From JBAYDV01 sp041668045 (GTDB taxonomy: Bacteria; Bacteroidota; Bacteroidia; Bacteroidales; UBA932), in the NCBI GenBank assembly GCA_041668045.1, contig JBAYDV010000029.1, positions 1-22,174 on the forward strand: a stretch of 22,174 bases of DNA, given 5' to 3'. The notes beneath the pieces are model-generated. The model ran no database searches and had not been told where the DNA came from. It was given only the letters and a program-made list of their open reading frames with translations. The first letter of the stretch is position 1. Every line of letters begins with the position of its first letter. This document shows positions 15,481 to 22,174 of the stretch, in pieces. The translations under genes and the position numbers were made by a program.

Positions 15481-17079
15481 ATGAATAAAGTAGATTATTT
15501 GATTATTGGAAGCGGGTTGGCTGGATTATTTTCAGCTTATGAAAGCTCTCCAAACGGCAGTGTATTAGTGATCACGAAAAAAGCGCTATCCATAAGTAAT
15601 TCTTTTAATGCACAAGGAGGAATCGCAGCTGTGACTGATGCACATGACGACCCAAAATTTCACTTCGATGATACATTGGAGGCAGGAAGAGGCTTGTGTG
15701 AAGATAATGCTGTAAATATTTTAGTTAATGATGGTCCAAAAAGAATTAAGCAAATCATAGAGGCTGGAATGAAATTCGATATGGAAAATGGACATCTCTC
15801 TCTAGGTTTAGAAGGAGGTCATCACCGTAATAGAATTTTACATGCAGGAGGAGATTCAACTGGAAGGTTCGTTACTGAATTTATAATAAAGAAAGTTCTC
15901 TCAGATAAAAATATTAAAATTACAGAAGATATATATGTAATCGACTTTTTAGTAAAAGAAGGAGAATGTTTTGGAGTCAGAGCTTGGGATAATAATAAAA
16001 ATGAAGAAGTTCTGATATATGCTGAACACACTATACTAGCATCAGGTGGTTCATCTACTATATATAGAAGAACGACAAATCCCGAAACAGCTATGGGAGA
16101 TGGAGTAGCTATGGCCTATGAAGCAGGTTGTAGAATAATGGATTATGAATTTGAACAGTTCCATCCTACTTCATTATATATGGAAAATTCATCTTCTGCT
16201 TTTCTAATAAGTGAAGCAGTAAGAGGAGAAGGTGCATATCTACTAAATAAAAACAATGAACGCTTTATGGTGCCTCTTCATGAACTTCATGAATTAGCTC
16301 CAAGAGATATAGTAGCAAGATCTATCTTTAGACAAATGATAAAAGATCAGATGCCATATGTTAGATTATCATTAAAACATCTAGATAAAAATAGAATCAG
16401 AAAAAGATTCCCTATGATTCTAGAAAAATGCAAGACTGCTGGATATGATTTAACGGATGAAATACCAGTAGCACCAGCGGCACATTATACAGTAGGTGGT
16501 GTATATTCTAACCTGAATGGTCATAGTGATATTAAACATTTATATGTTTGTGGAGAGGTAGCAGCTACAGGAGTTATGGGTGCTAATCGTCTAGCTTCAA
16601 ATTCATTAATAGAATGTTTAGTCTTCGCAGATAGAATAGTAAAAGATACCATTCAGCAGAAAACTAGACTAACTACAGAATTAGAAGAAGGTATTTTCAA
16701 AAAACGTTACACTAAGAACCCTGAAAATAAGAAATTATACAACGCATTAAAAGAAAAAATCTCTGATATACTAAGTAAAAAGGCAGGAATAATAAGAAAC
16801 GAAGATGGCTTAGTCGAGGCTTTGAATGAAATCAATAAGGAATTTGATAAAGTCAAAGATAACCATACAGAGTATTATATAGATAAAATTTATAAAATGC
16901 TAGTTGTAGCGAAATTAATTCTTCAAGGAGCTGAATTTAGAAAGGAAAGTAGAGGTGGGCATTATAGAGAAGATTATCCAGAATTAAACGATAACTTTTT
17001 ATTACACTCTATTCAACAAAAAGATAAAGAAATAACAACAAAGGCTGTAAATGATGGAACAAACGAAATTAATAGATAA
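15481..17079 (+). CDS. nadB: L-aspartate oxidase
   Basis: This 532-residue FAD enzyme oxidises L-aspartate to iminoaspartate, the first step of de novo NAD synthesis, in the cytoplasm. The dinucleotide-binding motif GSGLAGL is at 10-16, followed by SFNAQGGIAAV and the GGHHRNRILHAGGDSTGR segment. The succinate-dehydrogenase-like active site is seen as EFEQFHPT (223-230) and AAHYTVGGV (H335), and the flavin-site signature as ANRLASNSLIECLVFA. Length agrees with the family. Its 3' end overlaps nadC by 29 bases, so the two are coupled. Iminoaspartate is unstable, which fits having nadA in the same operon. Confidence 0.95.
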   Translation: MNKVDYLIIGSGLAGLFSAYESSPNGSVLVITKKALSISNSFNAQGGIAAVTDAHDDPKFHFDDTLEAGRGLCEDNAVNILVNDGPKRIKQIIEAGMKFDMENGHLSLGLEGGHHRNRILHAGGDSTGRFVTEFIIKKVLSDKNIKITEDIYVIDFLVKEGECFGVRAWDNNKNEEVLIYAEHTILASGGSSTIYRRTTNPETAMGDGVAMAYEAGCRIMDYEFEQFHPTSLYMENSSSAFLISEAVRGEGAYLLNKNNERFMVPLHELHELAPRDIVARSIFRQMIKDQMPYVRLSLKHLDKNRIRKRFPMILEKCKTAGYDLTDEIPVAPAAHYTVGGVYSNLNGHSDIKHLYVCGEVAATGVMGANRLASNSLIECLVFADRIVKDTIQQKTRLTTELEEGIFKKRYTKNPENKKLYNALKEKISDILSKKAGIIRNEDGLVEALNEINKEFDKVKDNHTEYYIDKIYKMLVVAKLILQGAEFRKESRGGHYREDYPELNDNFLLHSIQQKDKEITTKAVNDGTNEINR

Positions 17080-17926
17080 GCTAATAGATTTAGCGATAGA
17101 AGAAGACATATCTACAGGAGACATAACTACGACTTCGATAATACCGAAAGCTTCAAAAGCAGTAGCTACTATGAAAGCTAAAGCATCAGGAGTAATATCA
17201 GGTATAGAAATAGTAAAAAAAGTTTTCGAAAGATTTCAGAAAGACATTATTTGGACACCATATAAGAAAAATGGTGATAGAGTAGAAGTAGGAGATGAGA
17301 TATTAATGATTCAAGGTACATACCAAGCGCTTCTAGAAGGAGAACGCCTTTCATTAAATATATTTCAGAGAATGTGTGGTATCGCCACAGAAACAGCTAA
17401 ATATGTAAAGGAAATACAAGAATTTGACACTCAGATTCTTGATACACGAAAAACAGCTCCTGGATTACGCGTACTAGATAAAATGGCAGTTAAAGATGGA
17501 GGAGGAACTAATCACAGAATGGGCTTATATGATATGGTCATGATAAAAGATAACCATATCAAGATGGCAGGATCCATCACAAAGGCTGTAGAACAAGTTC
17601 GCAAATCTTTACAAGAGAGAAAAATTTCAGGCAATGACCAAGTTATTCGAGTAGAGGTAGAAACAACTAACCTAGCAGAAGTTCGTGAAGCATTAGAAGC
17701 TGGGGCAGACATCATCATGCTAGATAACATGTCAAATGATATGATGAGTGAAGCAGTAAAAATTATAGATCATAAGGCAGACACAGAGGCTTCAGGCAAT
17801 ATGTCAGTAGCCCGACTCAAAGGAGTAGCAGCGACTGGTGTAGATTTTATCAGCGTGGGAGCATTAACACATTCAGTAGTCGCTATGGATATTAGTATGA
17901 ATATTAAAGAAATATCAAATGAATAA
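17051..17926 (+). CDS. nadC: Nicotinate-nucleotide pyrophosphorylase (carboxylating)
   Basis: This protein of about 291 residues is quinolinate phosphoribosyltransferase, which joins quinolinate to PRPP with loss of CO2 to give nicotinate mononucleotide. The motifs LDTRKT (130-135), GGGTNHRMGLYD (150-161), KDNH (166-169) and the phosphate-binding C-terminal strands EVETTNLAEVREAL and IMLDNM are those of the family. There are two adjacent ATGs at 17051 and 17054; either may be used. It overlaps nadB by 29 bases and nadA by 8, so the three genes form one translationally coupled block in the order B-C-A. Confidence 0.95.
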   Translation: MMEQTKLIDKLIDLAIEEDISTGDITTTSIIPKASKAVATMKAKASGVISGIEIVKKVFERFQKDIIWTPYKKNGDRVEVGDEILMIQGTYQALLEGERLSLNIFQRMCGIATETAKYVKEIQEFDTQILDTRKTAPGLRVLDKMAVKDGGGTNHRMGLYDMVMIKDNHIKMAGSITKAVEQVRKSLQERKISGNDQVIRVEVETTNLAEVREALEAGADIIMLDNMSNDMMSEAVKIIDHKADTEASGNMSVARLKGVAATGVDFISVGALTHSVVAMDISMNIKEISNE

Positions 17927-18857
17927 GCAAGAGCTGATTTCAGAAATTCAGAGACTTAAAAAAGAAAAAAATGCTATCGTTTTAGCACACTATTATTCAG
18001 ATCCTGATGTGCAAGATATAGCAGATTATTTAGGAGATTCACTTGGCTTATCTAAAACAGCAGCCAGTTCGACTGCAGATATTATAGTCTTTTGTGGAGT
18101 GCATTTTATGGCAGAAACAGCAGCTGTACTATGTCCAAATAAGAAAATTCTAATTCCAGACCCTACAGCAGGATGTTCATTAGCTGATGGAGCCACACGT
18201 GCACAGCTAAAAGAATGGAGAAAACAAAATCCTGATGGTCAGATTATAAGTTATGTCAATACATCAGCTGAAGTAAAAGCAGAATCAGATTTATGCTGTA
18301 CATCTGCCAATGCAGAAAAAATGGTTGACTCACTACCAGCAGACAAACCTTTATTATTCGCCCCAGATATTCATCTTGGGGGATATATAAAAGCCCTTAG
18401 AGAAAAAGAAGGTATTAGCAATATCAAATTATGGAATGGCCACTGCGATGTACATGAAAAAATTACACTCAAAGCTGTTCAAGATAAGATGAGGCAATAT
18501 CCTGATACAGATGTCTTATTACATCCAGAAGCAGCCTGCTCATCAGAAAAAGAGATTATGGAAAATCCATTCTGTTTTATGTACTCGACTTCAGGTATTA
18601 TAAATCATGTAGCCAAATCAAAGAACAAAACATTTTTGATAGGTACAGAAATAGGAACTTTACATGAATTAAAGAAACAAAATCCAGATAAAGATTTTAT
18701 TCCAGTAGTTGAAGATGCGATATGTGAGCATATGAGAAAAACGACACTAGACAAACTACATAAATGTCTTTTAACTGAACAATATCAAGTAACAGTACCT
18801 AAAGATATAGCTGATGAAGCCATTCTTCCTATTCAGAAAATGATGGATAGAAGTTAG
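17919..18857 (+). CDS. nadA: Quinolinate synthase A
   Basis: This 312-residue enzyme condenses iminoaspartate with dihydroxyacetone phosphate to quinolinate, using an oxygen-sensitive [4Fe-4S] cluster. The three cluster cysteines of the family are recognisable: C86 in AGCSLAD, C176 in LWNGHCDVH and C269 in DAICEHM. The iron-free motifs AHYYSDPDVQDIADYLGDS (23-41), GVHFMAETA and NTSAEVKAESDLCC are also intact. It is the last gene of the NAD block. Its stop lies only 12 bases from the stop of the convergent gene, and no hairpin is visible between them. Confidence 0.95.
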   Translation: MNKQELISEIQRLKKEKNAIVLAHYYSDPDVQDIADYLGDSLGLSKTAASSTADIIVFCGVHFMAETAAVLCPNKKILIPDPTAGCSLADGATRAQLKEWRKQNPDGQIISYVNTSAEVKAESDLCCTSANAEKMVDSLPADKPLLFAPDIHLGGYIKALREKEGISNIKLWNGHCDVHEKITLKAVQDKMRQYPDTDVLLHPEAACSSEKEIMENPFCFMYSTSGIINHVAKSKNKTFLIGTEIGTLHELKKQNPDKDFIPVVEDAICEHMRKTTLDKLHKCLLTEQYQVTVPKDIADEAILPIQKMMDRS

Positions 18858-18869
18858 TGAAGTTATATA

Positions 18870-19871
18870 TTATTTTGAAGTAGCTATATATTCATTAAGA
18901 ATAGTATATCTATTTCTTATTTTAATAGCGAGAGGTATAAGATTAAAAAAATCCTCATCACTAAAAGGAATTTTTTCTATCATTTTACCAAGTCCTATTT
19001 GGTCGTAAAAAGCTTTAAGAATATTATAAAATTTTAAATCTTTTCTACAATATTTTTCAATTAGAAGAAAGGCCCAGGCTACTTGAATACCATGAAGACT
19101 TGATTTTTCAGGGTAAAATTCATCAATAGCATGACTAATAAGATGTTCACTACCACTAGATGGACGAGAAGAACCATTCCATATCATGGATAGACCGGAA
19201 TTGACTAATCCATAAGTTAAATCTTTTAAAAAACAATTTGAATATATGTCAGATTCAGAGTAATTATCGAGTAAATTATTCGTAGATCTTGAAATCATAA
19301 AAGAGAATTCATTTATATCCTCGAATCCTTTAGATTGAGATAATTCCCAATCTTTTAAAGCAGAAATATTAGATAATAAATCTCCAACACCAGCTAATAT
19401 CAAAGCCTTACTACTTTTTTTAACTATGGATAAATCAACGATTAATCCTAGCGGAGAATCAGTGCCAAAACTTTCCTTTTTTGTATCTTTTCTTAACCTG
19501 GCTACAGGAGAATATATAGCATCATTAGATAATGTAGATGGAATAGCTATATAGGGTAAAAGTTTTTTAGTAGCCGTAAATTTAACTAAATCTAAGACGC
19601 TTCCTCCTCCAAATGCTATTAATATACAAGATTTAGAATTTATTTTTTCCGCTAATTCTTTATATTCTTTTATTTCACCACCTTTAACAAAAATTATTTT
19701 AGCAAATTCGTATGGGTTAAATCTATCTCCATATAAATCAAACAATTCTTTTTGTGTAATTAATATTTTTTCTTCATAATAAAGATGACCATCTCTCATA
19801 ATATCTTCAATACTATTGAGAATATTGTCACCTATTTTGAAAATAGTAGGACGACTTATACTTTTATTCAT
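18870..19871 (-). CDS. sn-Glycerol-1-phosphate dehydrogenase-like protein
   Basis: This 333-residue protein belongs to the iron-type alcohol dehydrogenase/dehydroquinate synthase superfamily. The nucleotide loop is GGGSVLD (88-94). Metal ligands are D164 in GVGDL, H247 in SSRPSSGSEHLISHAID and H260 in SSLHGIQVA. The RPxSGSEHxxSHAxD motif is characteristic of archaeal EgsA and bacterial AraM, which reduce dihydroxyacetone phosphate to sn-glycerol 1-phosphate. General glycerol dehydrogenases of this superfamily lack that motif, so I favour G1P dehydrogenase. Its 5' end overlaps the cytidylyltransferase-like gene by eight bases, so the product probably feeds that enzyme. Closely related dehydrogenases with other substrates cannot be excluded. 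Confidence 0.78.
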   Translation of the reverse strand: MNKSISRPTIFKIGDNILNSIEDIMRDGHLYYEEKILITQKELFDLYGDRFNPYEFAKIIFVKGGEIKEYKELAEKINSKSCILIAFGGGSVLDLVKFTATKKLLPYIAIPSTLSNDAIYSPVARLRKDTKKESFGTDSPLGLIVDLSIVKKSSKALILAGVGDLLSNISALKDWELSQSKGFEDINEFSFMISRSTNNLLDNYSESDIYSNCFLKDLTYGLVNSGLSMIWNGSSRPSSGSEHLISHAIDEFYPEKSSLHGIQVAWAFLLIEKYCRKDLKFYNILKAFYDQIGLGKMIEKIPFSDEDFFNLIPLAIKIRNRYTILNEYIATSK

Positions 19872-20292
19872 TATTTGATTTCTTCAAATTCTTTATAATA
19901 TCTGATGTGCTAATACCTTGAGTATATGGCATGAAAACTAGTTTTATTTTATTTTCTTCTACAAAGTCTTTCGTGAGGCGGATTTGGTCTAAGTAAGAAT
20001 TTCCTGTCCAGTCACTTCCATGTACTATAATATTTATACCATACTTTAAAATATAAGGTTTATTATCAAATCCTTTTATAATAAAAGCTTTGTCAACATA
20101 TTTACATGCTTCTACTACCTTTAAACGATTTTCTTCATCTATTATAGGTCGTCTTTGATATTTACTAGTCATCTCATCGCCATTAATAGCGACTATAAGT
20201 TCATCACCAAGTAATCTAGCTCTTCTTAGTAGTTCTACGTGCCCTGCATGAAATAAATCGAAGACACCAACAACATATACTACTTTTTTCAT
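19864..20292 (-). CDS. Glycerol-phosphate cytidylyltransferase-like protein
   Basis: This 142-residue nucleotidyltransferase resembles TagD/TarD, which make CDP-glycerol from CTP and glycerol 3-phosphate. The CTP-binding HxGH motif is at 15-18 (FDLFHAGH). GDELIVAINGDE follows, then ENR at 54-56, GSDWTG, and a C-terminal GISTS motif at 126-130. In TagD the last motif reads RTEGISTT; here the arginine position is tyrosine (YTQGISTS). HldE-like and ethanolamine-phosphate enzymes share the fold, so the exact alcohol phosphate is inferred from its neighbours. The ATG follows the stop of the upstream gene with no gap, and the 3' end overlaps the dehydrogenase gene by eight bases. Confidence 0.75.
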   Translation of the reverse strand: MKKVVYVVGVFDLFHAGHVELLRRARLLGDELIVAINGDEMTSKYQRRPIIDEENRLKVVEACKYVDKAFIIKGFDNKPYILKYGINIIVHGSDWTGNSYLDQIRLTKDFVEENKIKLVFMPYTQGISTSDIIKNLKKSNNE

Positions 20293-21345
20293 TTATTTTT
20301 TTTTATTTATTTTACCGAAAGTCTTTATACATGTGTGTCGTCTCCAGATATTCATTGCTTTGTGAGAAGGAACACCATGTTTTTTTATATATTCTTCTAT
20401 ATAGTTATACATCCTGCTACATACTTTACCATCGAAATAAGGATCGTAATTATCAATAAACCATTTATTATATTCTTTTATCTTTTTATCTTTAAAGGCA
20501 GTTGGATATACATCAAATAATTGTTCTGGCTTGCTAATATTAATCCAACGAGGATTCTCATTATTAGTATTAATTGTTATTACTGGCTTATTAAGTAATA
20601 AAAATTCATATATCGTAGAAGATGTATCGCTAATCATCAAATCTGATATTAACTGATATTTCGCTATGTCTGGATTATCTATCCATATTATATTGTTATA
20701 TTTAGAAGCTATTGCCTTATATTTAAGAATGTATTCTGTAGATGTAAGAGGATGAAATTTAAATAATAAAACTATATCTTCTTTTAAAGCTAACTCTATT
20801 AAAGTTTGTTCCATGATTCCTAAGGATGTGAATCTTTTAGAAAAAGTAGGAGCATATAATATTATTCTACTAGCTTTATATTTATTCAGTATATCTTTTC
20901 TTTCATCTTCAAAATCAGCGTAATGAGCCTTAATCCAATCTTGTTTAGTCCAACCTGTTTCTACTACCTCGAAGTCAGATTTTTTATTATGTAAAGCTTT
21001 AAATCTTTTAGTGAAATAAGGTCCTTGTGTGAAATATAAGTCAAAATATCCTCTAATTTTAAAGTGCCCTCTTTTTTCAGCAGCATAACCATGAAAAATG
21101 GAAACTTTTATCCCTGGTAAGTAGTAAGGAACAATATTTCCAGGAACAAATATTACGTCAGGATTATAGTCGTAAATTTCTTGTATAGAATAAGTCCAAT
21201 CAACACTATCTCTATATTTAAATTCATCAATCTTATCTGCATGTAAATACCACTTAACTGAATAAGATCTTTTTTTAGCTTCTAATTCAAGGGGATATAA
21301 AATACTAATAGCATATTTGTTTTCACAGAAAAGTACGACTTTCAT
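20293..21345 (-). CDS. CDP-glycerol glycerophosphotransferase-like protein
   Basis: This 350-residue GT-B-fold protein resembles the catalytic part of TagB/TagF enzymes, which transfer glycerol phosphate from CDP-glycerol. Recognisable elements are FHGYAAEKRG (H85 in the position of the first catalytic histidine), TGWTKQDW, LYAPTFS (163-169), FKFHP (195-199) and ISDTSSTIYEFLLLNKPVI (238-256). I see no transmembrane helix and no extra N-terminal domain, so it is probably soluble or peripheral at the inner membrane, with a surface-glycan or lipid acceptor. The C-terminus is very basic (RRHTCIKTFGKINKKK). As first gene of the three-gene cassette it lies 41 bases after rsmE, with a possible own promoter in that gap. 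The acceptor is unknown. Confidence 0.72.
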   Translation of the reverse strand: MKVVLFCENKYAISILYPLELEAKKRSYSVKWYLHADKIDEFKYRDSVDWTYSIQEIYDYNPDVIFVPGNIVPYYLPGIKVSIFHGYAAEKRGHFKIRGYFDLYFTQGPYFTKRFKALHNKKSDFEVVETGWTKQDWIKAHYADFEDERKDILNKYKASRIILYAPTFSKRFTSLGIMEQTLIELALKEDIVLLFKFHPLTSTEYILKYKAIASKYNNIIWIDNPDIAKYQLISDLMISDTSSTIYEFLLLNKPVITINTNNENPRWINISKPEQLFDVYPTAFKDKKIKEYNKWFIDNYDPYFDGKVCSRMYNYIEEYIKKHGVPSHKAMNIWRRHTCIKTFGKINKKK

Positions 21346-21367
21346 ATTATTCTTTTTTTAAAGGACA

Positions 21368-21375
21368 CAAATATA
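21368..21375 (-). promoter_or_regulatory. Possible -7 box for the glycerol-phosphate cassette
   Basis: On the minus strand TATATTTG (21375-21368) matches TAnnTTTG, 22 bases before the ATG. There is no good TTTG box at the expected distance, so the cassette may instead be read through from rsmE. Confidence 0.42.
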
Positions 21376-21386
21376 AACAAATTACT

Positions 21387-22136
21387 TTAGTCTTGATTAT
21401 ATAAGTTAACAGCTGCTACTGCATAAAGTGCGGCTGTTTCTGTTCTCAGACGAGAAGATCCAAGAGAAATAGGAGTGAACCCTGATTTCATAGCAGTTAG
21501 AGCTTCTTGTGGCGAAAAATCACCTTCAGGGCCTATAAGGAAAATACAAGATTTTTTTGCAGATGAGATATGTTCGACAGCTTCAGAAATAGATTTTCTT
21601 TCAAATCCTTCTTTTGAGATTAATTCTTCATCACAAAAAGCTATATATTTAAGCACTTCTGAATTCTTATCATCAGCATTAAATTCTTTAATAAAATCTT
21701 CAAATGATATTGCATCATCATAAAGAGGAAGATAGGCTTTTAGAGATTGTTTTACGGCAGAAAGAATAATTCTCTGACCACGAATAGCTTTAAGGACCTT
21801 TCTCTCTGAGTGTTTGCATATAATAGGGCTTATTCTATCGATGCCTATCTCAGTAGCTTTTTCCAAGAACCATTCAAAACGATCTGTGTTTTTAGTAGGA
21901 GCTACTGCTATATGAATATTATATGGATGACTCCCAAAATTTTCTTTTTTAGAAATAATTCTAGCAGATCCAGATTTAGTATCTAATATTTCACACAAAT
22001 ACAAATTTCCTTTTCCATCTATTACATTTATCTGATCTCCAATTTTATGTCGAAGAACGCGAAAACAATGTACCGCTTCCTCCTGTGGAAGTAATAAAAT
22101 ATCGTCCTCTATTGTATTTGAATAAAATAATTTCAT
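21387..22136 (-). CDS. rsmE: 16S rRNA (uracil-1498-N3)-methyltransferase
   Basis: This 249-residue SPOUT-class methyltransferase uses S-adenosylmethionine to methylate U1498 of 16S rRNA in the assembled 30S subunit. The N-terminal PUA-like domain contains HCFRVLR (23-29) and IDGKGNLYLCEI. The SPOUT knot is seen in EKATEIGIDRISPI (92-105), IGPEGDFSPQE (201-211) and LGSSRLRTETAALYA (225-239), all diagnostic for RsmE. Length and motif order are normal. It is the first gene of the minus-strand unit seen here and precedes the glycerol-phosphate cassette by 41 bases; the two have no known functional connection. Confidence 0.93.
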   Translation of the reverse strand: MKLFYSNTIEDDILLLPQEEAVHCFRVLRHKIGDQINVIDGKGNLYLCEILDTKSGSARIISKKENFGSHPYNIHIAVAPTKNTDRFEWFLEKATEIGIDRISPIICKHSERKVLKAIRGQRIILSAVKQSLKAYLPLYDDAISFEDFIKEFNADDKNSEVLKYIAFCDEELISKEGFERKSISEAVEHISSAKKSCIFLIGPEGDFSPQEALTAMKSGFTPISLGSSRLRTETAALYAVAAVNLYNQD

Positions 22137-22140
22137 TATA

Positions 22141-22148
22141 CAAATATA
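22141..22148 (-). promoter_or_regulatory. -7 box of promoter for rsmE
   Basis: On the minus strand TATATTTG (22148-22141) fits the consensus, with only four bases between it and the rsmE ATG. I see no good -33 box before the window ends. If used, the message would be leaderless. Confidence 0.45.
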
Positions 22149-22174
22149 ATATATTTGTTAACTTTGTTAAAATA

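Overview
The window is strongly AT-rich chromosomal DNA from a Gram-negative member of the Bacteroidota, probably a Bacteroidales-like lineage; I cannot name the genus. The evidence is: (i) promoters of the Bacteroidota type (TTTG, about 20 bases, TAnnTTTG) before most transcription units, with no Shine-Dalgarno sequences to speak of; (ii) lipid A/Kdo genes (Kdo transferase and a Kdo-kinase-like protein); (iii) family versions typical of the phylum, such as a TGS-domain nucleoside kinase, an EnvC-like LytM protein next to a TPR protein, and an ECF sigma factor next to a membrane-anchored beta-barrel protein. I see no tRNA, rRNA, CRISPR array, IS element or phage gene.

Layout. 1-804 (minus): the 5' end of panC, cut by the window edge, and a deoxynucleoside kinase. 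805-888: a compact divergent promoter region. 889-6096 (plus): a tight overlapping operon of an MBL-fold hydrolase, a UvrA-family protein with two degraded zinc modules, and a TGS/uridine-kinase-type nucleoside kinase. It ends at a 36-base palindrome (6101-6136) between convergent genes. 6152-9090 (minus): an exported EnvC-like protein and an exported TPR protein, overlapping by ATGA. 9213-12385 (plus): ECF sigma factor, a single-pass protein with an anti-sigma-like N-terminus and a beta-barrel-like C-terminus, and Kdo transferase, ending in an intrinsic terminator. 12545-14946 (plus): comM and a Kdo/LPS-kinase-like protein, each with its own promoter. 15025-18857 (plus): tsaE followed by nadB-nadC-nadA, the complete de novo route from aspartate to nicotinate mononucleotide. 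18870-22136 (minus): rsmE followed by a three-gene cassette: CDP-glycerol glycerophosphotransferase-like, glycerol-phosphate cytidylyltransferase-like and sn-glycerol-1-phosphate dehydrogenase-like.

Working together. Several units concern the envelope: EnvC/TPR, sigma/anti-sigma/Kdo transferase, the Kdo-kinase-like gene and the glycerol-phosphate cassette. The last is the best candidate for an undescribed pathway: its dehydrogenase carries the archaeal-type glycerol-1-phosphate signature, so the cassette may make and transfer an activated glycerol phosphate of the opposite hand to that in classical teichoic acid. Other points worth checking are the selectively lost zinc ligands in the UvrA-like protein, the sigma-linked protein that could bridge both membranes, and two genes whose promoters lie so close to the ATG that the mRNAs should be leaderless.
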